DNA of 64,000 bases from Anaerobranca californiensis DSM 14826 (GTDB lineage Bacteria; Bacillota; Proteinivoracia; Proteinivoracales; Proteinivoracaceae). The stretch lies in assembly GCF_900142275.1 (NCBI RefSeq), contig NZ_FRAI01000005.1, positions 372,001-436,000 of the forward strand, written 5' to 3'. Below, in pieces: positions 25,461-35,047 of this stretch (position 1 is the stretch's first letter; every line of letters begins with the position of its first letter). Below the pieces are notes generated by a model, which worked only from the letters and a program-made list of their open reading frames with translations, did not search any database and had not been told where the DNA came from. The position numbers and the translations under genes were made by a program.

Positions 25461-27610
25461 TAGTTTCCACCTCCCGTTACCGACAACCTAAAGGAAGTAG
25501 GGTTGATTTCCATATTGTTATTTTCATGGGAAATAACCTTAATATTTACTTTATTGCCCAGTAAATAATCTTCTGTGTTATCTAAATTAATGGAAGTAGT
25601 AAAGTTTACCCTTTGCCAATTGCCATTTTTATCTAAAACCTCTAAATCAATATTTCCTCGGTAATAAAAATCTAAGGAAAGGTTTAGGTTAGTATTACTA
25701 TAATCTAGTCCTGAGGGTAAGGTGAAGACAACAAAGACTTCCCCTTTCCCTTCAATAAAGTAGGAATCACCCCAACGACTATGTGTTTTGGCATTAACTT
25801 TAGTTACTTCTCCTAGGATATTTTTAACCCCTGTTATATCTTTATACTGGACGGATATTAAATCTTCATTAACGACATGGATATTTAAAGGTTTAGAAAC
25901 CTTAGATTGGGGTATATTGATAATTTTTGAACTATCTTCAAAGGCTACAAAGGTTACTGTATTACCTGCTAAATTTTCCACTGGAGTCATAAACATTCCT
26001 CTGTTTACAGTGTTGAATCGTTGGAATAAAAAGTTGTAGTCGATATTTCTAGTGCCTTTACCCGTTAAAGTAAAGGACTTTTCCTCTCCCCCTTTAATTT
26101 CCCCTAAAGGAAACCACTCCCCTCCAATTTGAATAAAAGAGGCGAAAAAATCACCTTCTAAAGGATTTTTCACAATGACTTCCCTTTTGTTCCAATAAAT
26201 ATCTACTGAAACTTTAGGGAGGGAAGTTTCTAAAAATCTGGTGACATGGATCCGCTGATTAGACCAAATTCTCCCCTTTGATAGATCTAAATACTTATTA
26301 TCCACCAAAGAAATGCCGCCAGTTAAAGGAGTTACCGTTATTTTATCCTCTACCTCTACCTTTTTCTCCCTAGCTGAAGGTAAAAAGATGCTGGTAAAAC
26401 TATCTACAAAGGCCTGATCTTTTCCTAGGTATTCCACTAAATTGATTTGGGTATCGACAATTTCTTTACTCCTGCCGGTACTTCCCACTAAAAATAATGT
26501 GGTAGTAAAGAAAATTGCTACTAATGGTACCGTTAACCAACCAAAGTCCCATTTTTTCCATTTCCTTAAAAGGAAAAAGTTTAGCGGACCTATAACTAAT
26601 ATATAGATAACTAACCCTAAAGCTAACAATCCTGGCTTTATAAAGGTTAGATTACTTTCTCCCGATGTAAAGATATACTGTAATTCCCTAAAGACCCCTA
26701 ATCTAGCAACATTGCTATTTAAAGCCTTTTCTGAAACATTAGGTAAAATATAGTTCCAAAACCCGGTAAAAAATTGGGGGGATGTGAAAATATCGTCACT
26801 AAAGGGAATGGTAGAAAAAATGACAGTTCCTTTACCTAAACTTTTTTTCACCAAAAGGGGAGTATCATCTACTTCTAATAAAAGATCTCCCATTACTTCC
26901 CCATTGATAAATAGCACCTCTCCTTCTGTATCGAAAAGGGTTATATTTTTCACTGTACTTCCAGAGGATTTGTATGGTAAATAATCTATTTTTAATCCTT
27001 CTCCCCCTACAACTAAAGTTCCACCCCTGTTAACCCAAAGCTTTAAGTTTTCTCTACCTTCCCCAGTTAAATTAAAGTTAGTTAAATCCTCAATGATAAT
27101 TAAAGATAAATTTTGCAGTGGCAAAAAGTTATTAAAATATTCCGGCTTCATAGAAATGAGCTGCTCATAACCCATTGCCTTTAAAAGGTTATACCTTTCC
27201 ACCCGGGGGCCAATAATCCCTACCTGAAAAACTTTCCCTTGCCAAAATACCGGCACCTTCTCCGATTGAACTACATTATCTCTACCATCCCTTATCTCCA
27301 CAGTTATGTCATTATAAAAGTTGTGGATAAATCCCGGAGGTATGACAAAATCTACAGTAACTTTTTTCCCCTTTTCTACAAAGACATTTTGGATTACACT
27401 ACTGCCATAATTGACAGATACACTGCCGGTAAAATCTTTATCTCCTTTATTAGTTATCTCTACTTCTACCCTATTCCACCCCTCGTTATTCAAAGGATCA
27501 CCGAAATTAGTCCCTATTTTAACATCTAAATCTTTACTGTAAACCCTTACTCCCGGAATTAACGCAAAGACTATATAAAAAACTATTAAAAAAGAAATCC
27601 ACTTTTTCAT
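25460..27610 (-). CDS. Large exported membrane protein of the ABC/MoxR operon
   Basis: 716 residues, no named family recognised. It has a signal peptide (KKWISFLIVFYIVFALIPG), an extracellular beta-rich N-terminal region of about 100 residues (WNRVEVEITNKGDKDFTG), a GATase-like fold up to about 280 (LIIIEDLTNFNLTGEG, GGTLVVGGEG), two membrane segments at about 325-400, and a large C-terminal exoplasmic domain. The layout resembles subunits that accompany Gld-type ABC transporters. It is the first gene of the eight-gene operon. Confidence 0.72.
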   Translation of the reverse strand: MKKWISFLIVFYIVFALIPGVRVYSKDLDVKIGTNFGDPLNNEGWNRVEVEITNKGDKDFTGSVSVNYGSSVIQNVFVEKGKKVTVDFVIPPGFIHNFYNDITVEIRDGRDNVVQSEKVPVFWQGKVFQVGIIGPRVERYNLLKAMGYEQLISMKPEYFNNFLPLQNLSLIIIEDLTNFNLTGEGRENLKLWVNRGGTLVVGGEGLKIDYLPYKSSGSTVKNITLFDTEGEVLFINGEVMGDLLLEVDDTPLLVKKSLGKGTVIFSTIPFSDDIFTSPQFFTGFWNYILPNVSEKALNSNVARLGVFRELQYIFTSGESNLTFIKPGLLALGLVIYILVIGPLNFFLLRKWKKWDFGWLTVPLVAIFFTTTLFLVGSTGRSKEIVDTQINLVEYLGKDQAFVDSFTSIFLPSAREKKVEVEDKITVTPLTGGISLVDNKYLDLSKGRIWSNQRIHVTRFLETSLPKVSVDIYWNKREVIVKNPLEGDFFASFIQIGGEWFPLGEIKGGEEKSFTLTGKGTRNIDYNFLFQRFNTVNRGMFMTPVENLAGNTVTFVAFEDSSKIINIPQSKVSKPLNIHVVNEDLISVQYKDITGVKNILGEVTKVNAKTHSRWGDSYFIEGKGEVFVVFTLPSGLDYSNTNLNLSLDFYYRGNIDLEVLDKNGNWQRVNFTTSINLDNTEDYLLGNKVNIKVISHENNNMEINPTSFRLSVTGGGN

Positions 27611-27697
27611 AAAATCTACCCCCTTTTATTAGCTAATTTAAGTTTATAACAAAAACTGTAAAAAAGCTATGAATTTTTTGTTAAGTTTTTAAGGGAC

Positions 27698-27730
27698 AAA
27701 AAAACAAGACAGGTCTTTACCTGTCTTGTT
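27698..27730 (-). terminator. Terminator after the major pilin gene
   Basis: On the minus strand ACAAGACAGGT pairs with ACCTGTCTTGT, followed by TTTTTTT. It starts about 8 bases after the pilin stop and separates the pilus operon from the next one. Confidence 0.9.
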
Positions 27731-27737
27731 GGGGGGG

Positions 27738-28175
27738 TTATTCAGTCTTTCTTTCTATGCTGGTAGGAGTGATTTCGTATTCCCATCCATTCTCTCGCTC
27801 ACTTCCATTAACAACTGTTGCTGTTATTTCTTTTCCCTGTTGACCATCTACCCAAGTTAAAGTATATCTCCTACCATCTCCTCCACCAGGGGTGTAAGTA
27901 ACATTTTCAGTATTAGTAGCATTAAACTCATCATCATCAAAATACTTCGCTAAATCATTAAAATCAATATTATTATCTCCCTTTTCAATTATCGCATAAT
28001 TCAATGCCTGTCTTAGTGCTTGTAGTTCACTTTTGTGGGCTGCTTCTAAGGCTCTGTCACGGAAGCCTCCGAATCTTGGGATTGCAATTGCTGCCAAAAT
28101 AGCAATTACAGCAATTACCACTAGTAGTTCTACTAAAGTAAAACCTTTGTTGTCTTTAGTAAACCATTTCAACAT
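27738..28175 (-). CDS. Type IV major prepilin
   Basis: 145 residues from the ATG at 28175, chosen because GGAGAGGATAAA precedes it and the resulting 11-residue leader ends KG before FTLVELLVVIAVIAILAAIA, the prepilin peptidase signature with Glu5. The frame is open 19 codons upstream, without signal value. The mature protein ends with a beta domain rich in Gly, Thr and Asp. It has no cysteines. As the last gene of the pilus operon, with a structured leader and a strong terminator, it is the likely major subunit. Confidence 0.93.
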   Translation of the reverse strand: MLKWFTKDNKGFTLVELLVVIAVIAILAAIAIPRFGGFRDRALEAAHKSELQALRQALNYAIIEKGDNNIDFNDLAKYFDDDEFNATNTENVTYTPGGGDGRRYTLTWVDGQQGKEITATVVNGSERENGWEYEITPTSIERKTE

Positions 28176-28206
28176 TTTATCCTCTCCTTTTTCTATTTTT
28201 ATTTCA

Positions 28207-28230
28207 GCAAGGTGGGGTGCACCACCTTGC
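28207..28230 (-). promoter_or_regulatory. Stable hairpin in the pilin mRNA leader
   Basis: The minus strand reads GCAAGGTGG, a short loop, and CCACCTTGC. No T-run follows, so it is not a terminator. It lies about 32 bases before the pilin ATG and could be a 5' stabiliser or a processing site that raises pilin over the upstream genes. Confidence 0.55.
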
Positions 28231-28289
28231 AAGTTTACTTGTGTCTTTAGTCCTAATTAATTTATTCGTTATATTAAGATAAATTCCTG

Positions 28290-29027
28290 CTAGATTTGAA
28301 AAAATTGTAAATACCACCGGATAATTTTTTCACCGAAAAAATAGGAAATAGTTGTCCCTAGTACTAGGTATGGGGCAAAGGGTATGGCTTTTTTTCTACT
28401 CTGTCCTAAAGCTAACAAAATAACCCCGACTGTTCCACCAATAAAAAAGGCTAATAGTATCGCTAATACCCCTAAACTCCCCCCTAAAAAGAGTCCTAAG
28501 GGAAATGCTAACTTTATGTCTCCTCCTCCCATTCCTCCTTTAGAAATTACGGCAATGAGGAAAAAGAAAAGGGCTAAACTGAAACCTACCGCTAAGTTAA
28601 AATAACTTTTAGTATAAATGATTTCTAATACCCCAATTACAGTTAGCACAAGATTAAAACTGTCGGGTATGATCATTTTTTCCAAATCCACTACTGTAAC
28701 CGCTACTAACACCATAAAGAAAAGGTAGTGTAATATAAATTGGGTTAAAGTGGTAGTATAAATGTAGATAACTATCCCTAAAACTCCCCCTAGAAGTTCT
28801 ACTAAAGGATATTTAAAGGAAATTTTTTCGCTACAGCTAAAACAGCGACCTCTAGTTAACAAGTACCCTAAAATGGGGATTAGGTAAGGTATAGGAATTT
28901 TTGCATCACAGTTTACACAACTAGAAGGTGGGTAAACGATGGATTTTCCTAAGGGTACCCGATAGATAACGACATTGAAGAAACTTCCGATACAAAGTCC
29001 GATAAGAAATACAGCTATTAACTCCAT
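28290..29027 (-). CDS. pilD: Prepilin peptidase
   Basis: An aspartic membrane protease that cleaves and N-methylates prepilins. The 245 residues include the N-terminal zinc domain with two CxxC pairs (CVNCDAKIP and CFSCSEK), a first catalytic Asp in VDLEKMIIPD and the second in the GGGDIK motif, with about seven membrane segments. It serves all the pilin-like proteins in this window. It lies 3 bases after the pilO-like gene. Confidence 0.94.
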   Translation of the reverse strand: MELIAVFLIGLCIGSFFNVVIYRVPLGKSIVYPPSSCVNCDAKIPIPYLIPILGYLLTRGRCFSCSEKISFKYPLVELLGGVLGIVIYIYTTTLTQFILHYLFFMVLVAVTVVDLEKMIIPDSFNLVLTVIGVLEIIYTKSYFNLAVGFSLALFFFLIAVISKGGMGGGDIKLAFPLGLFLGGSLGVLAILLAFFIGGTVGVILLALGQSRKKAIPFAPYLVLGTTISYFFGEKIIRWYLQFFQI

Positions 29028-29030
29028 AAA

Positions 29031-29630
29031 TTAGCGGCCTCCAAATAAATTTCTATTAGAAAAATCGTATTCTCCTTGGGAAAGTTCTTCAAAACTTTGA
29101 CCAATAAATTTAATGGAAATGTTGGCTGCTAAGGAGTTTTGGCTGCCACTTAAATTTAAGCTTTCAATTAATACTAACCTTTCGTCTCCTTCAATTTTTT
29201 CGATTAAATTAAAGATGTTGTCATATGGACCAGTAAAACTTAAAGTTATCCCTAAGTAACTTATATCACCATAGACCTTATTCAAACTAATGTTAGGCCT
29301 TGACAATTCCCAATCGGCAAAAAGTTCTTCTAACCAGAGGATTATTTCAGGAATATGGAGTTTTTCTGGATATTTAATTAAAAGTTCTTCTATATCGTAA
29401 TTGCCATATTGATTTTTTAATAGGTTATATTGAAACATTTCGCCTTGTAATTTTTCTTCTTGTCTTTGTAAACTATCTAAATACCCTTCCCTTTCCTGTA
29501 ATTTAGCTAAATTTCCTTCAAACAGGGTTATGTATGCCAGATAAAGGAGTATGATAATTCCTAAAAAGGTAATTAGTTTCCGTTCCCTAGGTGAAAGTTT
29601 TGAAAACATCATTTCTCCCCCTTTCTCCAC
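29031..29630 (-). CDS. PilO-like pilus assembly protein
   Basis: 199 residues with a short cytoplasmic N-terminus, one membrane segment (LITFLGIIILLYLAYITLF), a coiled coil to about residue 80 and a ferredoxin-like C-terminal domain (LSFTGPYDNIFNLIEKIEG). This layout and its place after pilN identify PilO, which links the cytoplasmic PilM ring to the outside. The primary sequence is weakly conserved. Confidence 0.78.
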   Translation of the reverse strand: MEKGGEMMFSKLSPRERKLITFLGIIILLYLAYITLFEGNLAKLQEREGYLDSLQRQEEKLQGEMFQYNLLKNQYGNYDIEELLIKYPEKLHIPEIILWLEELFADWELSRPNISLNKVYGDISYLGITLSFTGPYDNIFNLIEKIEGDERLVLIESLNLSGSQNSLAANISIKFIGQSFEELSQGEYDFSNRNLFGGR

Positions 29631-30157
29631 TGCCCTTGGGTATTAAATATGTAACCATCTTCTGTTAGGGATAAACTAGAAATGAAAAATCCACTGTATT
29701 CTCCCCAACTGTTTAAGGAATCTAATAGTAAAGAAACAGTTGTTAAATCAGGGGCTTGGCCATAGAGGGTAATAGTATCTCCCGATATAGAGACACTGTT
29801 TAAAACCACTTTTTGAGGTATATATACAGCTAATTGTTCTAATACCCTTTGATGACTTATCGCCGTTTTTTCTATTTCCTCTATTGTGTTTACCATTTTC
29901 TTAACTTTTTGTAAATGTTCTCTGTTTTCCGCAACTTTCCCTAAATTATTTTCTAATATCTGAATATCCCTTTCTTTGTTTTCTATTAATTTATCTATTG
30001 TGGCAATGTTAACTTTTAAGGTTATATAAGCAGTAACTATTGAGAGGATAAAAATAACGGCAAATAAAGTTAATACAAAACGCTTAATAACAAATTGAGG
30101 TGTGGGACGATATTGACTTGGCAAAAGGTTTATATTTCTCATCTTTTTTGCCTCCAC
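29609..30157 (-). CDS. PilN-like pilus assembly protein
   Basis: 182 residues. The start MRNINLLPSQYRP matches the PilN motif that docks into PilM. A membrane segment (FVLTLFAVIFILSIVTAYI) and a coiled coil follow, and then a domain with VVLNSVSISGDTITLYGQA. The 4th codon is the more likely start, since the family motif begins there. It overlaps pilM by 19 bases and pilO by 22. Confidence 0.83.
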   Translation of the reverse strand: MEAKKMRNINLLPSQYRPTPQFVIKRFVLTLFAVIFILSIVTAYITLKVNIATIDKLIENKERDIQILENNLGKVAENREHLQKVKKMVNTIEEIEKTAISHQRVLEQLAVYIPQKVVLNSVSISGDTITLYGQAPDLTTVSLLLDSLNSWGEYSGFFISSLSLTEDGYIFNTQGQWRKGEK

Positions 30158-31065
30158 ATACTTAATCCTTGGGCTAATAAGGTATCCCCTTCATTAAAAA
30201 CTATTACATCTGCCCCTACTACTTCTTTAATAGTTTCTTGTAACTCCTGTAATTGACTATAACCACCTATTAAAATCACTCCATTAAAAGGACTAGATTC
30301 ATTGTTACCAAATCTGAAACGATAATAATCAATGGATCTAGTTAATTCTTTCTGCAATTCCGATAAAATTCCCTTAAATATCATAGATTGATAATCTCCA
30401 GCCTTTCTGAGTTCTCGGGCTTGATCTAATTCTATCCCTAAAGAGGCAGCTAAAACTTTGTCAAAATCATCTCCACCTATATTGATAATTCTAGAAAACA
30501 TAAACTGGGTATCTTTATAAATGTGGATATCGGTGGTAGTTTTTCCTACATCTATCACCAGTTGTAATCCTTGCTCTCCTTTAAATAACACCCTAGCTAA
30601 AGCTAAACTAGGAAGATCCACTGCCACCGGTTGTAAACTAGCTTTTTTTACCGTTTCTATATATGGGATCATAAAACTGGTTTTTAATCCGATAACTAAA
30701 ATATCCATAATTTTCCCGTCATCGTTAATAACTATGTAGTCAATTACCCCTTCCTTTGCTGGAAAAGGCAATAAATTTTCCTTTTCTAAATTCAAATAAC
30801 TGATAATCTCTTCTTCAGTCATAGATGGTATTTTTTCTAATTTAGTAAAAACTCCAGGGCCATTATAGGCTAATACAGCTTTTTTACCCCCTAGTTTATT
30901 CTCTAAAACAAGGGTTTTCAATGTTTCTGCAACTAATATGGAGTTTTTAATTTCTCCCCTAAAAACTCCATTTTCTGGTGTTAAAGTTTTATAACATCTA
31001 CCTTTATGAAAAAGTTTTATAAGTCCACTGCCGATATCTATTCCAAGGTAATTTTCTCTAAACAT
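30139..31065 (-). CDS. pilM: Type IV pilus assembly protein PilM
   Basis: 308 residues with an actin-like ATPase fold: YLGIDIGSGLIKL at the start (phosphate 1), LVIDVGKTTTDIHIY in the middle (phosphate 2) and VILIGGYSQLQEL near the C-terminus (adenosine motif). PilM lies on the inner face of the membrane and binds the N-terminus of PilN. It is 15 bases after pilC. Confidence 0.9.
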   Translation of the reverse strand: MFRENYLGIDIGSGLIKLFHKGRCYKTLTPENGVFRGEIKNSILVAETLKTLVLENKLGGKKAVLAYNGPGVFTKLEKIPSMTEEEIISYLNLEKENLLPFPAKEGVIDYIVINDDGKIMDILVIGLKTSFMIPYIETVKKASLQPVAVDLPSLALARVLFKGEQGLQLVIDVGKTTTDIHIYKDTQFMFSRIINIGGDDFDKVLAASLGIELDQARELRKAGDYQSMIFKGILSELQKELTRSIDYYRFRFGNNESSPFNGVILIGGYSQLQELQETIKEVVGADVIVFNEGDTLLAQGLSMWRQKR

Positions 31066-31080
31066 ACTCCTCCCCCCTTC

Positions 31081-32292
31081 TTACATAAATTGAAGAATAT
31101 CAAATACCGGTAACATAACCCCAATTAAGATAACAGCAACTAATAAAGCTACCCCAATAATTAAAATTGGCTCTATCAGTGAAGCCATCCTTTTAGTACT
31201 GTATTTGACATCTTGTTCTAAATAAACACCTATTTTTTCTAACATTTGATCTAAATCCCCAGTTTCTTCCCCCACAGTAAGCATTTGTAAAGTTAAATTA
31301 TCTAAAAATTTACTGGTACTAAATTCACTAGATAAAGTACCCCCTTCTTGTAGACCCACCAATACATCTAAAATTTCTTCTCCGAAATTAGCATTATCAA
31401 CGGCTTTAGCAACTAATTGTAGGGCATTTACTATTCCTACATTACTAGCACTCATAAGTGCCATGGTCCTACAAAATCGGGCTACTGCCACTTTTTTCAT
31501 CAACCGGCCAAAAATAGGAAGCTGAGTTTTTTTGTAATCCCACCAAATTCTGATGTTTTGCTTCTGAAAGAAAAATCTCAGACTTGTAATAAGTACAAAG
31601 ATACCGATAATTAAAATGATCAAATTCTGCTTAAGAAAATCCGATACAGCAATTAATAGTTTTGTTATAAAGGGAAGATGTTCCATCGCCCCTACTTCTT
31701 CAAACATACTGACAAAATTAGGCACCATAAAGGTCAGCATAAAGATCGCTACAATAATGGCAAAACCACCGATAAAAAGGGGATAGGTCATTGCTGTTTT
31801 AATGTTTTCTTTAAGCTCCCTTTCACCATCAAAATATAAAGCTAACCTCTCTAAAACGATATCTAATACCCCTCCCGTTTCTCCAGCTTCTATTAAACTG
31901 ATGAAGATTTGGGGAAAGACATCATCGTGTTTCTCTACACTGTCCTTTAAGGTACTTCCATTTTCCAAATCTTTAACAATTTCCTTTATTGTCTTTTTCA
32001 AAACTTTATTTTCCGTTTGTTCTCCTAAAGCATTTAAACTTTTAGTTATGGATATCCCAGCTTTAAGCATTGTTGCCAATTGACTGCAAAACATCGACAA
32101 ATCCTTTACACTGACTTTTTTTATAAAAAGCTTAATTCCCGTTTGAATCCGTGCCCTTTTTAAGTTTAAGACATAAAGTTTTTGTTCCCTAAGTAAGTGT
32201 AACGCCCTTTTTTGATCTTCTGCCTCAATTTGCCCTTTAATAGTTTCCCCCGCCAAATTTTTAGCTATATATTGAAACTGCACCTTTATCAC
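31081..32292 (-). CDS. pilC: Type IV pilus inner membrane platform protein
   Basis: 403 residues with two GspF domains (about 65-190 and 270-395) and three membrane segments. FCSQLATMLKAGISITKSLNAL and FCRTMALMSASNVGIVNALQL are the two repeated GspF motifs. The full length and the N-terminal 60-residue extension fit PilC. It overlaps pilT by 4 bases. Confidence 0.94.
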   Translation of the reverse strand: MIKVQFQYIAKNLAGETIKGQIEAEDQKRALHLLREQKLYVLNLKRARIQTGIKLFIKKVSVKDLSMFCSQLATMLKAGISITKSLNALGEQTENKVLKKTIKEIVKDLENGSTLKDSVEKHDDVFPQIFISLIEAGETGGVLDIVLERLALYFDGERELKENIKTAMTYPLFIGGFAIIVAIFMLTFMVPNFVSMFEEVGAMEHLPFITKLLIAVSDFLKQNLIILIIGIFVLITSLRFFFQKQNIRIWWDYKKTQLPIFGRLMKKVAVARFCRTMALMSASNVGIVNALQLVAKAVDNANFGEEILDVLVGLQEGGTLSSEFSTSKFLDNLTLQMLTVGEETGDLDQMLEKIGVYLEQDVKYSTKRMASLIEPILIIGVALLVAVILIGVMLPVFDILQFM

Positions 32293-33317
32293 CTACTAAC
32301 TTCAAGATATTCATTAAAGGTTTCTTCACTGATTATACCCCTGTATCTTAAATTCTTCAATGATTGTTCCATGGAAATCATCCCCAATTTAGAGCCTGTT
32401 TCAATTACTGAATTTAATTGATATGTTTTATTTTCCCTAATCAGATTTTGCACCGCTGTATTGACTTTTAACACCTCTACTGCCACAATCCTCCTGCCAT
32501 CTAAAGTAGGGAGTAGCTGTTGTGCTACTACCCCTTGCAGGGTTTCCGCCAGTTGGGTTCTAATTTGATTTTGTTGGGATCCTGGAAAAACATCTATAAT
32601 TCTATCAATTGTTTTAGCGGCACTTACTGTATGTAAAGTAACAAAAACTAAATGCCCCGTCTCTGCAGCAGTAATAGCAGTTTGGATAGTATCAAAATCC
32701 CGCATTTCCCCAACTAAAATTACATCGGGGTCTTGCCGCATTGCTGCCCTTAATCCTTCATTAAAACTTTTGGTATCTTTACCGATTTCCCGCTGATTTA
32801 CAATTGCCTTTTTATTTTTATGAATAAACTCTATAGGATCTTCTAAGGTAATTATGTGGCAAGGATTATTAGTATTGATAATATCCAAAAGGGCAGCTAA
32901 TGTGGTAGATTTACCACTACCGGTAGGTCCTGTAACTAATACCAACCCTTTTTTTAGCTTAGTAAATTCCAATATAGTGTCGGGAAGTCCTAAGGTCCTC
33001 CACTTTGGAATGATATTAGGGATAATTCTAGCAGATATAGAAAAGTAGCCCCTTTGTTTAAAAACATTGACCCTAAAACGATTAACACCAGGGAGTTCAA
33101 AGGAAAAATCCCTTTCAGTAAATTCATCTAAATCCCCTTTATAGCCAGTTTTTTCTAACAATACAGTGGCATATTCTTGTAATTTTTCTGGAGTTAACAA
33201 TTCTGAACTTACACTGTGAAGTTTCCCGTTTATTCTATAAATAACAGGACTGTTGACAGTTAAATGAATATCAGATGCTTCAAAATTAACGGCGTTGGCA
33301 AAAATATTAAAGATCAT
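32289..33317 (-). CDS. pilT: Pilus retraction ATPase
   Basis: 342 residues with Walker A GPTGSGKST, Asp box LEDPIEFIH, Walker B VILVGEMRD and His box TGHLVFVTLHT. The C-terminal AVQNLIRENKTYQL motif is the AIRNLIRE element required for retraction in PilT, so this is a retraction rather than assembly ATPase. It overlaps the pilB stop by one base. Confidence 0.95.
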   Translation of the reverse strand: MIFNIFANAVNFEASDIHLTVNSPVIYRINGKLHSVSSELLTPEKLQEYATVLLEKTGYKGDLDEFTERDFSFELPGVNRFRVNVFKQRGYFSISARIIPNIIPKWRTLGLPDTILEFTKLKKGLVLVTGPTGSGKSTTLAALLDIINTNNPCHIITLEDPIEFIHKNKKAIVNQREIGKDTKSFNEGLRAAMRQDPDVILVGEMRDFDTIQTAITAAETGHLVFVTLHTVSAAKTIDRIIDVFPGSQQNQIRTQLAETLQGVVAQQLLPTLDGRRIVAVEVLKVNTAVQNLIRENKTYQLNSVIETGSKLGMISMEQSLKNLRYRGIISEETFNEYLEVSR

Positions 33318-34927
33318 TAGAATTCCTCCCCATAGGCAACCTTTAGCACTTCTTCTTCGGTGGTCACCCCTTGTTTAACTTTAGCTAAACCGTCTTGATA
33401 AAGGGTTCTCATCCCTTTTTTAATAGCCATGTCCTTTAATTGTTTACTACTCCATCCCGCCATTAACCCTTTTCTAATTTCATCATCTAATACTAAAACC
33501 TCATGGATAGCGGCCCTGCCTTTATAACCTGTATTGTTACATTGACCACAACCAATTCCGTTACAACTAGAACAAATTTTCCTTACTAACCGTTGGGCCA
33601 TCACGCCATTAATAGCAGATGCAACTAAGAAAGGAGGTAAACCCATGTCAACTAAACGGTTTAAGGCACTAGGGGCGTCGTTAGTATGGAGGGTAGAAAG
33701 GACCATGTGACCAGTAAGGGCGGCTCTGATGGCGATTTCCGCTGTCTCTTTGTCCCTTATTTCCCCTACCATGACAATATCAGGATCTTGCCTTAAAATA
33801 GAGCGAAGCCCTTCGGCAAAATTAAGTCCTATTTTAGGCATAACATTTACTTGATTTATCCCTTCTAAACGGTACTCCACAGGATCTTCTATTGTGACAA
33901 TATTTTTTTCCCGGGAATTAAAATAGCTAAGCAAAGAATAAAGGGTAGTAGTTTTTCCACAACCGGTAGGTCCAGTAACTAAAAATATCCCGTTAGGTTT
34001 AGAAATTATTTCTTTAAATCTTTGGAAATTTTCCTGTTCCATACCCAGCTTATTAATATCTAAAATCAAAGAAGAGGTATCTAATATCCTTAGTACCATT
34101 TTTTCTCCATAAATTGTTGGCAGAGTGGAGACCCTGACATCAACTTCCCGACCACTTATCATCGTTTGAAAGCGATTATCTTGGGGAAGCCGCCTTTCAG
34201 CAATATCCATATTAGCCATAATTTTTAATCTAGAGACAATAACTGGATGGGTATGTTTAGGGGATTTCATAATATCGTGAAGTATTCCATCTATTCTAAA
34301 TCTAATAACTAGCTTATCTTTAGCAGGTTCTATATGAATATCACTAGCTCCATCTCTGATAGCCTGTTCAATGATGGAATTTACTACCCGGACAATAGGA
34401 GCATCATCTACCATTTCCTTTAATTTTTCTATTGCTTCCATTTCCTTTTCAATATCTTTATTTTCTTCTAAGTTTTTAATGACTTTGTCAACAGATTCCT
34501 TAATTCCATAATGATGATCTAATACCCGTTGAATTTCATCGGGAGTAGCTATTACCGGCTCAATTTCATAGCCAGTAGTCCGGGAAATTTCATCAATAGC
34601 CACAACATCTAAAGGGTCTGCCATAGCTAAAGTCAGTCTACCATTTTGTAATTTTAAAGGCACTACAGAAAATCTTTTAGCAGTATCAGAACTAATTAGA
34701 TTTATGGTTTTTTCATCTAAATGGAATTTATATAAATTTATATGGGGTATTCCCAATTGAAATTCCAGCACTTCAATTAACTGCTCATAGGTAAGGAGGC
34801 CTAATTGTACTAAAGCATCCCCTAATCTTTTGCCATTTTGTTTTTGATAATTTAAAGCTTCCGCTAATTGTTCCCCAGTTATTATCCCGTTTTCTACCAA
34901 TAAATCCCCAAGTCTTTTCCTTTTCAT
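33317..34927 (-). CDS. pilB: Pilus assembly ATPase with MshEN domain
   Basis: 536 residues. Residues 1-145 form an MshEN domain with two successive 24-residue units (RLGDLLVENGIITGEQLAEAL and RLGDALVQLGLLTYEQLIEVL), the known c-di-GMP-binding motif in MshE. The ATPase core has Walker A GPTGCGKTT, Walker B VMVGEIRD, the His box and a four-cysteine zinc motif CSSCNGIGCGQC at about 470. It is the first gene of the pilus operon. Confidence 0.95.
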   Translation of the reverse strand: MKRKRLGDLLVENGIITGEQLAEALNYQKQNGKRLGDALVQLGLLTYEQLIEVLEFQLGIPHINLYKFHLDEKTINLISSDTAKRFSVVPLKLQNGRLTLAMADPLDVVAIDEISRTTGYEIEPVIATPDEIQRVLDHHYGIKESVDKVIKNLEENKDIEKEMEAIEKLKEMVDDAPIVRVVNSIIEQAIRDGASDIHIEPAKDKLVIRFRIDGILHDIMKSPKHTHPVIVSRLKIMANMDIAERRLPQDNRFQTMISGREVDVRVSTLPTIYGEKMVLRILDTSSLILDINKLGMEQENFQRFKEIISKPNGIFLVTGPTGCGKTTTLYSLLSYFNSREKNIVTIEDPVEYRLEGINQVNVMPKIGLNFAEGLRSILRQDPDIVMVGEIRDKETAEIAIRAALTGHMVLSTLHTNDAPSALNRLVDMGLPPFLVASAINGVMAQRLVRKICSSCNGIGCGQCNNTGYKGRAAIHEVLVLDDEIRKGLMAGWSSKQLKDMAIKKGMRTLYQDGLAKVKQGVTTEEEVLKVAYGEEF

Positions 34928-35047
34928 TTATCTCTCCCTTTCTCCCATAGGACTAAAGTACCCTTTATATCTTGATATAATTTTAGCATAACTTGCAAAA
35001 AAATAAATAGGTCAGAGAGGAAAAAAAATGTAATTTATTTGAAAAAT

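Noticed and set aside
34928-35047. c-di-GMP riboswitch before the pilB operon
   Set aside because: The spacer was examined because of the MshEN domain; none of the conserved riboswitch blocks was seen, only AT-rich sequence and possible promoter elements.
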